This document shows, one piece after another, positions 34,667 through 45,617 of a stretch of 64,000 nt of DNA (the first letter of the stretch is position 1; each line of letters opens with the position of its first letter). Location of the stretch: contig NW_026622997.1 in assembly GCF_023065955.2 (NCBI RefSeq), positions 21,432,001 through 21,496,000 on the forward strand, read 5' to 3'. Source of the stretch: Ursus arctos (lineage: Eukaryota; Chordata; Mammalia; Carnivora; Ursidae). The notes below the pieces were generated by a model. The model made no database searches and was not told where the DNA came from. It was given only the letters and a program-made list of their open reading frames with translations. Position numbers and translations under genes: made by a program.

Positions 34667-36049
34667 CCATGGAACAGGAATGTGCATATATAATTGCACG
34701 TAGAAGTCATTGTTTCTTTCAAACAAATTGCAATGAAAATAGAAATAACAGCCAAAGTTTACAAATATTTTTCTACATACACTAAGTTGGTGAACTACAA
34801 CATTTTTGTGATAAAGCTGATGTTGAATATGAAAAGTCCTTTGGCATGCAGCGTGTGTTTTCTGTCCTTGCAGCTCATTATCAATCAGATTTTACAAATA
34901 TTTTGAGTCTTTGAAGAACTGCTTTGTAAATCAGTGCTAATCTATAGTATTGACTTTTTTTTCCTCTCAAAGGAGTCCTCTAAATTTGTATTTTGTTTGA
35001 GATCAGTTGGAAATTTTTAATCAAAGTATTAGTTAATGGAACAAGCAGGGTTTTGAATTTTTACAAATTGCAACTACGGAAAACAAAGCTTACAAACAGG
35101 AAAGCACTAGAATTTATCCTTATGAGGTAGGGATTGAACAATGTAAGTGATAAGAATTCAAGTACAGTGTGCAAGGTTTAATTTTGAAATTTTATAGTTG
35201 TACTTAGAATATCTAGACTTGAGGGAAGATTCTTTTGATAGAAATACTATTTTTAGTAGGATACATTTGGGTTTTGCTCAAGAATTCAAAATAGATTGAA
35301 TTTTAGAAGGTTTATGATTTCAAGGTATCTAACTTTGATGAAACAGTAAAAAGAATCATAAATAGAATTCATTTGATGAATATTTTGTAAAAATATTTCT
35401 CCAAGAAAGGTACTAAAAACAAAAAAATACAGTGTCTTTTAAAATACTTTGGCTTGAATATTTACATTTCTCAATATAAAAATAAAAATTAAGAATACAC
35501 TCCATGTAGTAGAATTTTCTCTGAGCTTACCAGGTATTTGAGCACCGAAGAGAAAGCATCTCTCAATTAAAAATATTATGGTCTACAGAAAATAGTCTAT
35601 TGAAGGGTTCAATAATTTCACATGAAATTAACTATGAAATGTACCTTTGAAGAACAGTGCAGGAATTTTTATAAAAAAATAGAAAACAAGATTATATTGA
35701 AAATATAGCATCTTTCATAAAAATAGCAATGACTCAGTGTTAGTAAGAAACTTATTAAGTACTTGAATATGCACCAAGAAAAATTTCCCTTGCCATATTT
35801 TTAATATTAAAATAAAGCAATATAAAAAAGTTTAAAATTGTTTTAATGAATACAAACATGTTTTATTTTTTACGTTTTATTTCTGAAAACAATTTTTTAA
35901 TTGAACCATTCTATTTACCAATATATTTGTCCACAGACCAACTATTTTGTCAACCACTATATATTTTTAAAGTTATTTCATTTTAATTGTTTATTAGTGT
36001 CTTCTTTCATTCTCAGAGTGCCCTGGGATTTTATGGTCATTCTGTCTTT
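34667..36049. other. Intergenic AT-rich sequence, nothing recognised
   Basis: Nearly 1.4 kb of very AT-rich sequence with no repeat or ORF I can name. Confidence 0.5.
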
Positions 36050-36065
36050 AAGAGTCAGATAATTA

Positions 36066-36245
36066 GGGGCGCTTGGGTGGCTCAGTTGGTTAAGCCTCTG
36101 CTCTGATCATGATCCCAGGGTCCTGGGATGGAGCCCCCCGTTGGATTGGGCTCCCTGCCCAATGGGAAGTCGGCTTCTCCCTCTGCCCCCCCTTGTGATC
36201 ACGCCTGTGTGCACATGCTCTCTCTCAAATAAATAAAATCTTGAA
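36066..36245 (+). mobile_element. CanSINE, sense, with 16-bp TSD
   Basis: 'gggcgcttgggtggctcagt' head. Exact TSD AAGAGTCAGATAATTA at 36050-36065 and 36246-36261. Confidence 0.97.
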
Positions 36246-37212
36246 AAGAGTCAGATAATTAAACTGTTATTTAAACTTTTTCAGCTCATAGAAAAAGGTA
36301 AGTATTTCCCCAATTCACTTTATGAAGCCAGCATACCTTTAATATCAGTATAAGACAATACAATATGGTCAAGAAGGTATGGTTGCAGGATATAAATTTG
36401 GTTCAATATGAGAAAATCCAGCCACTGAATCCATTATATCAAAAATTTAAAAGAAAAGTAACATCATATTAGTAGTTGCTGAGAAAACATTTAGTAGAGT
36501 TCAGTAGTACTCCTAATAAAACTCCTAAGGAGGAATAGAAGGAAACTAGAAATAATAAAGACTATCTGTGAAAAACTAACAACAGCTTTATTTTATATGG
36601 TGAAGTATTAAAACCAATTAAATAAGGATCTAGATTAGAAGGCCTATGACCAGCATTTTTATTTATCATTGTCTTTAATGTTATAGGAAATGCAATAAAA
36701 CAACAAATTATATTGCTGATCTATTTACTGGAATGGAAGAGATTTAAAAAAACATTTTCTTGTTGCTGAGAGGACTGTGTATACACCCTCTAAACGTGAG
36801 ACCAAATTAAAAAGAGAATAGCCACTCTAGTAGAATTAATAAACTATTTGGGGAGATGGCTGGATGTGAGAAATTGAAAGCTTATCTCTAAGCAATGAGT
36901 TCTAAGAAATGGAGGCATTATTCCCTTAAATAATAAAACCATAAAAATATACATAATATATAAATTTCCCACAGCTCAAAAATAGAATATCTGCATAGGC
37001 TTTTAAAAATTGCGTAAAATGATCATAAAGTTTTATATTGATAAATACCCTATTGAAGCTAAGAAAAGTATGAAATAGGGGAATATTATAAAGCCACCAT
37101 AATCAAGACAGTATTGGCCTAGCAACTGACAAATAGACCCTTGGAACAGAGTAGATTCAGCAATAGATTATTCAGGTTGTTGGGAAACCTTCTTAATCAA
37201 GACTGGAAACCC

Positions 37213-38280
37213 TAGATTAATATCTAAAATACATAAAGAACTCTTCAAGTCCTCACCAAAACAAAAACCAAACCAACCAACCAACCAACAAACCAAAAAA
37301 AAAAAAAAGAAACCAAAACCCAAAACCCAATGTCCAATTAAAAAAATGGGCAGAGGACCTGAGTAGACATTTTTCCAAAGAAGACATACAGATGGCCAAC
37401 AGACACTTGGAAAGATTCTCAACATCACTCATCATCAGGGAAATGCAAATCAAAACCACAATGAGGTCTCATTTCACACCAGTCAGAATACCTAGTATCA
37501 AAAGACAAGAAATAACAAGTGTTGGTGAGGATGTGGAGAAAAGGGAACCCTTGTGTACTGTTGGTGGGATTGTGAATTGGGGCTGCCACTATGGAAAATA
37601 GTATGGCGGTTCCTCAAACAATTAAAAACAGAGCCACCATATGTTCTAGCAATTCCACTTTTGGGTATTTATCTGAAGAAGATAAAAACACTCATTTGAA
37701 AAGACGTGCACCCCTATGTTTATTACAGCATTATTTACAATAGCCAATATACAGAAGCAACCTAAGTGTCATTCGGTAGATGAGTGGAGAGAGAAAAGGT
37801 GGTATAGATGCAATGGAATATTGCTCAGCCATAAAAAGGACAAGATCTTGCCATTTGCAACAACATGGATGGATCTAGAGAGCATAATGCTAAGTGAAAT
37901 AAGTCAGACGGTGAAAGACAAATACCATATGATTTCACTTATATGTGAAATCTAAAAAACAACAAATGAACAATCAAAAAAACGCAGACTCTTAAATACG
38001 GAGAACAAACTGGTGGTTGCCAGAGAGAAGGGGGGAGGGTGGGTATGGGCAAAGTAGGTGAGAGGATTAAGAGCTACAGACTTCCAGTTATGAAGTCAAT
38101 ACATCATAGGGATGAACAGTACAGCATAGGGAACATAGTCAATAATACTGTAATAACATCGTGGGGTGACTGAGGGTAACTGGACTTACTGTGGGCATTC
38201 TGTAATGTATATAATTGTCAAATCGCTCTGTTGTACAGCTGAAAATAAGATATGTCAACTGCACTTCAATGAAAAAAAAA
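37213..38280 (+). mobile_element. 5'-truncated L1 3' end with 14-bp TSD, nested in an older L1
   Basis: Encodes broken ORF2 C-terminus ([20 protein letters not shown] at 37392-37451) and 3'UTR to an A tail. TSD AAGACTGGAAACCC at 37199-37212 and 38281-38294. A (CCAA)n stretch lies near 37265-37292. Confidence 0.93.
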
Positions 38281-38543
38281 AAGACTGGAAACCCAGGAAC
38301 TGTATAAGAAAAGGGAGGCATATCTGAATATGTGTAATCAAAAACCACTTTGTAGGAGTAGTAACAAAATAAACCAGACATCAGCTTTGTTTGGAAAAAG
38401 TGTTTGTAAAATATATTTCAGGCAAAGTGTTAATATCTACAATTTAAAAAGGGTTCTTACAAATGGACGGGAAAAATATCAACTATTCTAAAGCAAAATG
38501 GACAACGAATATGAATAGATAATTTGCAGAGCTGAGATAAATG

Positions 38544-38580
38544 GTGTGTGTGTGAGTGTGTGCACACACGCGTGCACATA
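38544..38580. repeat. TG/CA alternating tract with palindrome
   Basis: Contains GTGTGTGCACACAC at 38556-38569 followed by CGCGTGCACATA; potential Z-DNA. Confidence 0.8.
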
Positions 38581-38620
38581 CATGGTGTGCTTAAATGAGC
38601 ACAGAGCAAAATGCTTAACA

Positions 38621-39673
38621 AGACACCATAGGCTGTTAATTTTAGCACGTGGTGAGTGAGGGGCTGATGTGGGAAGTGAAAAACATGCTATGACACACTT
38701 CTGACAGACTAGCGAGGAAGATAGACCAATAATTTGAGTGCTCCCTAAGTGCCGTAGTTGAGGAATAAAGAGAAAACTGAATGAGAAGAGGAAGGAAAGA
38801 CCTATGCATCTTAATAGAGAGGATTCTGGGCAGTAAATTATTTTCTTCACTACTGGCCTTACAGGATTGTTAATTACTTGCAACTAGTGGCGCAGGGACT
38901 TCCAGGAGGTAAGAGGAGTTAAGTGGGTCAGGCATAATATGGAAAAGGGCACTTTGCAAAGACATGTCACGTAACCGCAATTCTTGCTTAAACTCATCTT
39001 CATATATTTCCTAATCCAGGATTGCTCTCCAGACACCAAGGGGAATGAGAAGGATCCACTTAAGGAACACTGATTTGTAAGAAGGATCTCTCAGATTCCA
39101 TTCTGTTGGCGATGCAAACATCGTTGCCCAGAGTCTGTGGTTTTTGCTGCAGTTGTTAATACATAGCAAGGTCCTTGGACCCTCCCCCTGAGGACTATAC
39201 CGTGGCATGTGCTGGGGAAGGTCTGGAGGACTTTTAGGGGTAAGGTGAGGGTGTGGAAAGGAAATAGGCTTCCCAAGTGTAGGGGAGATTTTCCTGTTGC
39301 CCGATACAGAAGAGGATCCCTCCCTCTCAAGGTACCTGTATTTCTCAATCCAGCTTCCATCTAGCTGTGCCTTCCACGCCCTTCATTTGGTTTCTTTGAT
39401 CTGTTGCAGATGATAGTATTTGTTCTATCTGGCTTCTGGTTTCACTGGCGACTTTTAAGGTTCATTATTTTGTAGGAAGAGGAAAGAGGGCAACCAATTG
39501 GCAGTGTCTGGGATGATGACATATGGGAACATTGTTCGGGGATTTTTTTTTCATTGGTTGTCTGATACGCAGAAATTCGGAGGGGATGTTAATATTAGTA
39601 GAAGGATTAATGCAATCTTTGCAAATAAAAAGATTCTGAAGACTATTTCTTTGGACTTTCTAGAGGAGAATCT
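38621..39673. other. Intergenic, nothing recognised
   Basis: Unique-looking sequence; the 131-codon minus-strand frame at 38488-38883 overlaps L1 relic and TG tract and is not convincing. Confidence 0.5.
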
Positions 39674-39849
39674 TTTTTTTTTTTAAAGATTTTATTTATT
39701 TATTTGAGAGAGCATAAATGGGGGGGCGGGGAGAGGGACAAGTGACTCCCCGCTGAGCAGGGAGCAGGACACGGGTCTCCGTCCCGACCCTGAGATTATG
39801 ACCTGAGCGGAAGTCAGATGCTTAACTGACTGAGCCACCGAGGCACCCC
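39674..39849 (-). mobile_element. CanSINE, antisense, with TSD
   Basis: 'aaagattttatttatttatt' to 'gagccaccgaggcacccc'. TSD TCTAGAGGAGAATCT / TCTAGTGGAGAATCT. Confidence 0.95.
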
Positions 39850-39864
39850 TCTAGTGGAGAATCT

Positions 39865-40696
39865 GAAGTCAGGGCTAATGCAGTCATTTTTTCTGCAGTT
39901 AGGTAATGGACAAGAATGCTGAATCCCATTTTCTCATTGGCCCATAACCCCGGCTTGCTAGTGGTGTTATATCTGGGATATCCAGAGTCTTGAACAACTG
40001 AATCCTTTGGAGCCTTGCTCTCTGGTTAAGCTCTCCATCTCGAATCACGGTGGGTCCTCAGGTGGCATAGTGGCAATGACAGCTTGAGATTATTCAGGTC
40101 TTGTTTTTCTTGTTGGGGCTCAGCTGGTTTTGACTTGCTCTGGGAGATGTTCAGATGCTCTTGTACGGTTGAAATAGACCAAATGACTTGTCTCCAGCTT
40201 TTTGAAACCCTTTGTTATTGAGGTAATTGGATGACTGTCATGTCATCCCGAACGTGTCTCGGGAATAGTTTCTATCGCGTTAGTTTGGTGATGTTCTTCA
40301 GTCTTATTTTGTATTGTGTCTTACTCTTAGTTCAAGGCTTAATACGCTCAATGACTGTTGACTGAATGTATACATGAACACCATTAGGTACCGCAGGAAA
40401 ATGCAAATGAAGTTACAGCTGTTTGGAAAGGAAATGGCCAAATTGGCAGTGGCAGAATACTGTGACCTCTGCCTTACATCTTTTCCTGTGGACAGAATTG
40501 CACTCTGTTGCAGAAGCTGGTTTCCCAATACTGGTGTTCTTTCATCTGATTTTTTGAAACTGCGAGCACATCTTTTTCTTCAATTTAGGTTTCAGGGCAG
40601 GATGTAATTAAAATGTCACGTCTAAGGTACATGTTACTAATTTACCTACTGAAGCATATTGGAAGAGTAATTTCAACTGCCTAAGAATGAATCTGG
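39865..40696. other. Intergenic, nothing recognised
   Basis: A 77-codon frame at 40374-40607 is unremarkable. Confidence 0.5.
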
Positions 40697-40888
40697 ATTT
40701 TTTAAAAAAAGATTTTATTTATTTCTTTGAGAGTGAGCAAGAGAACACAGGAAGGGGGAGGGGCAGAGGGAGAGGGAGAAGTGAGCTCCCTGCCGAGCAG
40801 GGAGCCTGAAGCTGGGCTCCACCCTGGGACTCCAGGATCATGACCTGAGCCAAAGGCAGACACTTAACTGAGCCACCCAGACGCCCCT
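40697..40888 (-). mobile_element. CanSINE, antisense
   Basis: 'aaagattttatttatttctt' to 'gagccacccagacgcccc'. Confidence 0.94.
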
Positions 40889-41504
40889 TAATTTTTTTTT
40901 CTATATTAAAGAGAATAGTTTTGAAAAGAAGAAATTCCACTTGATTCTCTTCTTATGTAGGACCTCTGCATTTTATAACATATATCTATTATATACTACA
41001 TATAGTATAGAATGTATTATAATGTAGTATCTTACACGCACCTGTTGAGAAAGCTAGTAATTCAATTTCTATATTATTTTTGGCCTCCTATGTAGGGAAA
41101 ACTTTGAGTATGCTTTGGATTTATTTTGGTTGTGCTTTTCTATGACCTTAGGTATATCACAAGTTAATAGAATCCTTGTTACAGTTTGGATTACTTACTG
41201 TTAATGTGAAGATTTTGTTTGCCTTTTCTTTAGGAAGGTCTATAATTCAGATTAGGGAACGATTCTCTATTATGAATATCAACATGACTAGTCTCAGGTG
41301 GATAGTTCGTAATATCATGTCCGTTACTGCTCAGGAAAAATGCTGTTATAGATTGTAGTTGGCTGGATTTTACTTCTCAGTCTGAGATATCAAATGTTAC
41401 ATTTATTTTTGCAGTCTAAAAGAAGCAGTTCCTTCCTCGGCTTATTTGAGGGCTCCCCTTTACCTACCCTTTAAATACTGGGGTTCCTTTGGGTTCTCTT
41501 TTCT
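40889..41504. other. Intergenic, nothing recognised
   Basis: An AT-rich palindromic patch lies at 40975-41032. Confidence 0.5.
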
Positions 41505-41647
41505 TTCTTTTTTTCTTTTTTTTCTCTAAATAGGCTCCACACCCAGCATGGAGTCCAACATGGGGCTTGAACTCATGACCCCGAGATCAAGATCTACGCT
41601 GAGATCAAAAGTCAGATGCTTAACTGACTGAGCCACCCAGGCGCCCC
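41505..41647 (-). mobile_element. CanSINE, short form, antisense
   Basis: 'taggctccacacccagcatg', 'gcttgaactcatgacccc' and 'gccacccaggcgcccc'. Confidence 0.93.
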
Positions 41648-41694
41648 TTCTTTTTTCTGATTCCTTTCGTTTTGCTTCCCATTTCCCTTCCTTC

Positions 41695-41985
41695 AATGAA
41701 TAACAGTGACTGAGTTCTTACTGTGTATCAGGATTAGGCCATGCTGTACAGCTGAGCAGGTTGTGTACTGCACAATTCCAGGAGGTGACATTCACTGACC
41801 CACCCCAAAGACTTGGGTAGTGTCATCAGGCACTGTGCTAACTACTTCACAAACCCCTTGTTTACCCCCACAACAACCTATGAGATGAATAGCATCATTC
41901 CTATTTCATAGACAAGAAAACTGAGTTTTGGGTATGTTAAAAGTTGTTTAAGGTTACGCAGTAATGAGTGGGCAATAGAGTTTGT
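41695..41985 (-). mobile_element. MIR, antisense
   Basis: 'tgagttcttactgtgtatca', 'aacaacctatgagatgaata', 'gacaagaaaactgagttttg' and 'aaggttacgcagtaatgagt'. Confidence 0.85.
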
Positions 41986-41999
41986 ATGGGTCCCAAAGC

Positions 42000-42985
42000 C
42001 TTTGCTTCTCTCTACAGCATTCTACCTTTTGTGGGTGATCTCAGCTCTTGGTGAGCTCATCCATGACCACCACTTAATGATGCTGATTCCTAAAGGACTC
42101 TCCACCTCAGATCTCTCTGTTGGTGGAAGACAAGTCTTCCAGTGTGTTCCAGAGGCACCTCAGATTCTAAAGGATTCAAATTGAATCATCACTTTCCATA
42201 TGACTGCTCCTCCTCTATTCCCACTCTCAGCTTGTGGCACATGCAGCCTGGGCTCCTCTCTCTCCCTCACCCCCACATCCAATCAGATACCAGGTCCCAT
42301 CCCTTCTGTTTCTCAAATCTCTCTCCACTTGTCCCCTTCCGTTCTAGGCCAGTTGTCCCTACATGGGTTCAGGTCCTCATTCTTGATTCTGAATGTATCT
42401 GTTCTGTTTGACTCACGACAGGTACCAGCTAGGTGCTTGCCCTGGCTGTTGCCTCGGGCTCGCTCACCTCTCTCCACCTTGCCTACGTGGCTGCTTGAAG
42501 ACTCAGCTTCAAGTCACTTTTGCAGGGAAGCCTTTCTTGATGGTTCTCACCAACCCCTTTCCTTTAGCTGAATTGCTCTTCTCTGTGTTCCCACAGAGCA
42601 TTGCATTTATCGTTTCACTCCTCATAGTACCCTGATCATTGATTTTCTTGTCGGACTCCTTCCCCAGACTAAGAGCTCTGAGGACAGGAATCCCATACAA
42701 TTTATCTTCGTCTTTCTAGCATCTAACAGCTTCTCTGGGAGGAGATCAATAAATGCTCCAGGGGCGCCTGGGTGGCTCGGTCGGTTAAATGTCTGCCTTT
42801 GGCTCGGGTCATGATCCTTGGGTCTTGGGATTGAGCCCCACGTCAGGCTCCCTACTCAGCGGAGAGTCTCCTTCTCCCTCTCGCTCTGGCTCCCACCCAA
42901 CCCTCTGCTCTTGCTCTCTCTCAAATACATAAAGAAAATCTTAACAAAAAAGCTCAAGAGAATGAATGAATGCATACTGTGGACA
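42000..42985 (+). mobile_element. L2 3' end, split by a CanSINE
   Basis: 'ctcacccccacatccaatca', 'gaagactcagcttcaagtca', 'actaagagctctgaggacag', 'gagatcaataaatgctcc', then 'gaatgaatgaatgc' after the SINE. Confidence 0.88.
42761..42950 (+). mobile_element. CanSINE, sense, inside L2
   Basis: 'ggggcgcctgggtggctcgg' head, ends 'aaagaaaatcttaacaaaaa'. Confidence 0.95.
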
Positions 42986-43008
42986 CACTAGGCAGGTCTG
43001 AAAGAGTT

Positions 43009-43364
43009 TTGATGAGTATAGCTTTGTCATATAGTTTGACATGAGGAACCATGATCCCTCTAGCTTTATTCTTTCTTAAGACTGCGTTGGCTATCGGGGG
43101 TCTTCTGTGCTTCCATACCAAATTTTAGGATTGTAAGTTCTATTACTATGAACATTGCCATTGGAATTTTGATAGGATTGCATCGAATCTGTAGAGGGCT
43201 CTGGGTCGTATGGACATTCTAACAATGTTCATTCTTCCAGTCCGTGAGCACAGAACATCTTTCCATTCCTTGTGCCTTCAAGTTTCTTTCTTCGGTACCT
43301 TATAGTTCCAGTGTACAGAGCTGTTGCCTCCTTGGTTAAACTTATTCCTAGGTATTTTATTTTG
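43009..43364 (-). mobile_element. Internal L1 ORF2 fragment, antisense, no poly(A), flanked by 14-bp direct repeats
   Basis: The reverse complement encodes a decayed ORF2 C-terminal segment (KYLGISLTKEATALYTG-like, then PYDPEPSTDS-like). Both the 3'UTR and the A tail are missing at the left end. GGTCTGAAAGAGTT flanks it at 42995-43008 and 43365-43378. Confidence 0.88.
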
Positions 43365-43378
43365 GGTCTGAAAGAGTT

Positions 43379-43795
43379 GCTCCCATACTACTACAGTGTT
43401 TTACGTGTTTACTTGGTCCTATTAAAATTTTCATGTAATTTCTATTAACTCGCATAGTGAAAATAATCGGTGCTGATGTTATCTAGTCATACAATTTTCC
43501 CCCTTTCTCCCTGCCATTTGCAACAGCAAGCTGCATGATCGTTGCCTAACATATGTTTTCGCAGCAGCTTCTTCCCTTATCCTGTTGACAAAAGATTATA
43601 ACTTAATTGCATGATAATTTAAAATGTGGATTCTGAGTTGAACTTTGGTCTAAGGCGCCCAAGTTCTGTATTGACAATAGTGAATAAACTAACCTCTTAG
43701 AAGGTGCTTTGTTTACCTTTTCTGATTCCATCAACAGCGGCCACTACATTAAGAAAATACCTTGAGGTTAGCTATCTTATTTATTTTTATTTATT
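43379..43795. other. Intergenic, nothing recognised
   Basis: No element named. Confidence 0.5.
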
Positions 43796-43956
43796 TGTTT
43801 TATTTTTTAAAAAAAGATTTTATTTGAGAGAGAGAGTGAGAGAGAGAGCATGAGCTGGGTGAGGGGCAGAGGGAGAAGCAGACTCCCTGCTACGCAGGGA
43901 GCCCAACACGGGCTTGATCCCTGAGGCTTAACCGACTGAGCCACCCAGGCGCCCCA
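43796..43956 (-). mobile_element. CanSINE, antisense, with internal deletion
   Basis: 'aaaaagattttatttgagag' to 'gccacccaggcgcccc'. The roughly 35-bp 'gaccctgggatcatgacc' core is deleted (reads 'cttgatccctgaggcttaac'). Confidence 0.93.
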
Positions 43957-44645
43957 AGGTTGATTATTTTAGAACCTAAGCTACTGCTAAATTTGAAGCT
44001 AGACTCCTTAGGGGTGGTTATTAACATGTACCTTTTCACCTAACACGGTTCAGGTCTCATTCCCGCTCTGCCCCTATCTGGTTCCAGCCAACCACTTAAA
44101 TCTCCCTGGACATCAGGTTTCTTTTCTTTAAAATTAGGCATTTGGACTAAACTAGCCAGAATGACTTTTCAGTCTCAAATGTCCTCTGATTCTATTACTC
44201 TGCGTCTCTCCCTACTGTGTGTTCTCGGTCTTATTTTCCTTGCCTGTCTTCCCTTCCTGCCTCCCTGGCCCCACTAATGGACTGGTCCAGGCCTGTCCTA
44301 CCATCATGCATACTGTGTTTTTCAAGCCCTTGGCTTTGACTTGGAGGTTTTCCTGAACATGGAGGGCTGAGAAGCAGCAGACTTGTGTTGTCTGGAATGG
44401 TGCCCACTGACCCTACTTCACTGGCATGCTCAGATCCCCTCCACAAAGGATGAGTGAACCCCTTCCTTTCAGGAAAAACATTCCTGACTGCTTTTGCAAA
44501 AGTAGAGTGAGGTTGTAGGGCAGGTGCGGGAAGAGTCCTGTGTCAGAGCAGTGACATTCCTAAATTGCCAGGGTTCAACAGATTTGGGACTGTGATTGTG
44601 ACCTGGGGAGGGGGCGGGCCACCAATGGGGGGAGTGAGTTGGTTT
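43957..44645. other. Intergenic, nothing firmly recognised
   Basis: A MIR-like scrap at 44090-44150 ('ttaaatctccctggacatca') is too weak to call. Confidence 0.45.
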
Positions 44646-44655
44646 TATCATCTGT

Positions 44656-44871
44656 GTTTTTTTTTTTTTTAAAGATTATTTATTTATTTATTTATTTGAC
44701 ACAGAGAGAGAGACAGCCAGCGAGAGAGGGAACACAAGCAGGGGGAGTGGGAGAGGAAGAAACAGGCTCCCGGCAGAGGAGTCTGATGCGGGGCTCGATC
44801 CCAGGACCCTGGGATCAGGCCCTGAGCCGAAGGCAGACACTTAACGACTGAGCCACCCAGGTATCATCTGT
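44656..44871 (-). mobile_element. CanSINE, bear-type, antisense, 5'-truncated, with TSD
   Basis: 'gacagccagcgagagaggga' block, but the last six or so bases of the head (CGCCCC) are absent. TSD TATCATCTGT at 44646-44655 and 44872-44881. Confidence 0.95.
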
Positions 44872-44881
44872 TTTAAACATC

Positions 44882-45339
44882 ACACAAATGAAGTGTCCAA
44901 GGTTTTGGAGTGAGGAAGGCGCATCCCAGCATACCCTACAGCTTCTGGATTATCGTGTGACCTTTTCTTTAACTGAGTCCAACCTGCTAGGTTACAGTGG
45001 GTTCCCACATACATTTGTTGAGAAAGCACTTCAAGCGAAATCATTGTGTCATCAAGGTGTGCCTTTATTTGAGGAGGTAGACGAAGACTGTCCTGCTTTG
45101 ATTTGCCTGCGTTCTAATTTTGTCAGTAGACGCAAAACGACAAATCAGGTTCAAGGTGTTTCTGATGAGACGAGCCTGGGAAGTGTTTCTATCAAAACAG
45201 TGCTCTGCCCAGGTGGGAAGGTAGGTCGGGGCTTCTCAGAAGTGAAAGAGGGAGATTGAAAGAGCCAGGAGGGAGGCAGAAGAGAGGTGTCCTAGCGGGG
45301 CACGTGCAGACAAGCAAGGAGCCTTCAAGGCCAAGAGGT
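44882..45339. other. Upstream flank of the RNF144B promoter
   Basis: No repeat. A 123-codon plus-strand frame (44888-45259) has no recognisable domain. E-box CACGTG at 45301-45306. Confidence 0.5.
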
Positions 45340-45617
45340 GCCATGTCCCGGTCTGGGCAGGATGAAGGGCACTGAGGGCTGCCGCCGGACACCCTGCCCC
45401 GGATTTCGGGTACAGCCGTCCCAGAAGGGCGACAGGGAGAGGTCCCGAGCGGTGGCGCGGGCGCGGGAGGGCCGGGGAGGGGGCGGGCGCGCTGCTGCCC
45501 GGGGCTCGGACAGGGTTAAAAGACCATCACCTGCCGTGGAAGTGCGACCCAGATGGGAAGTAGGAAGTGCCGCGCCGGAGCTTCCTGTATAAATAGACGC
45601 GCGGCTCCCCGCGCTGC
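45340..45617 (+). promoter_or_regulatory. RNF144B: RNF144B core and proximal promoter, CpG island
   Basis: GC content and CpG frequency rise sharply at about 45.34 kb and stay high to about 45.93 kb, unlike the AT-rich flanks. Visible elements are a GC box (GGGGCGGGC, 45480-45488), a tandem GGAAG pair resembling ETS sites (45556-45566), a TTCC motif just before the TATA box, and TATAAATA at 45588-45595. An E-box CACGTG lies further upstream at 45301-45306. RNF144B is known to be p53-inducible, but I found no full p53 element in this segment. Confidence 0.82.
45588..45595 (+). promoter_or_regulatory. RNF144B: TATA box of the RNF144B promoter
   Basis: A perfect TATAAATA followed by G sits inside the CpG island, about 110 bp downstream of a GC box. 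It predicts transcription start near 45618. TATA boxes are uncommon in CpG-island promoters and suggest inducible, focused initiation. Confidence 0.7.

Larger units (their letters stand above)
36290..38620 (+). mobile_element. Old L1/HAL1-like ORF2 relic, interrupted by a younger L1
   Basis: 'cactttatgaagccagcata' (RT region) on the left and, beyond the insertion, 'caaagtgttaatatctacaa' and 'aatgaatagat' style C-terminal phrases. Strongly decayed. Confidence 0.7.

Noticed and set aside
44888..45259. 123-codon frame upstream of the promoter as an upstream gene or alternative first exon
   Set aside because: No domain, no CpG-island promoter of its own and no supporting splice sites.
45301..45320. 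p53 half-site near CAGACAAGCAAGG upstream of the promoter
   Set aside because: The 3' half of the motif fails the YYY requirement and no partner half-site is adjacent.
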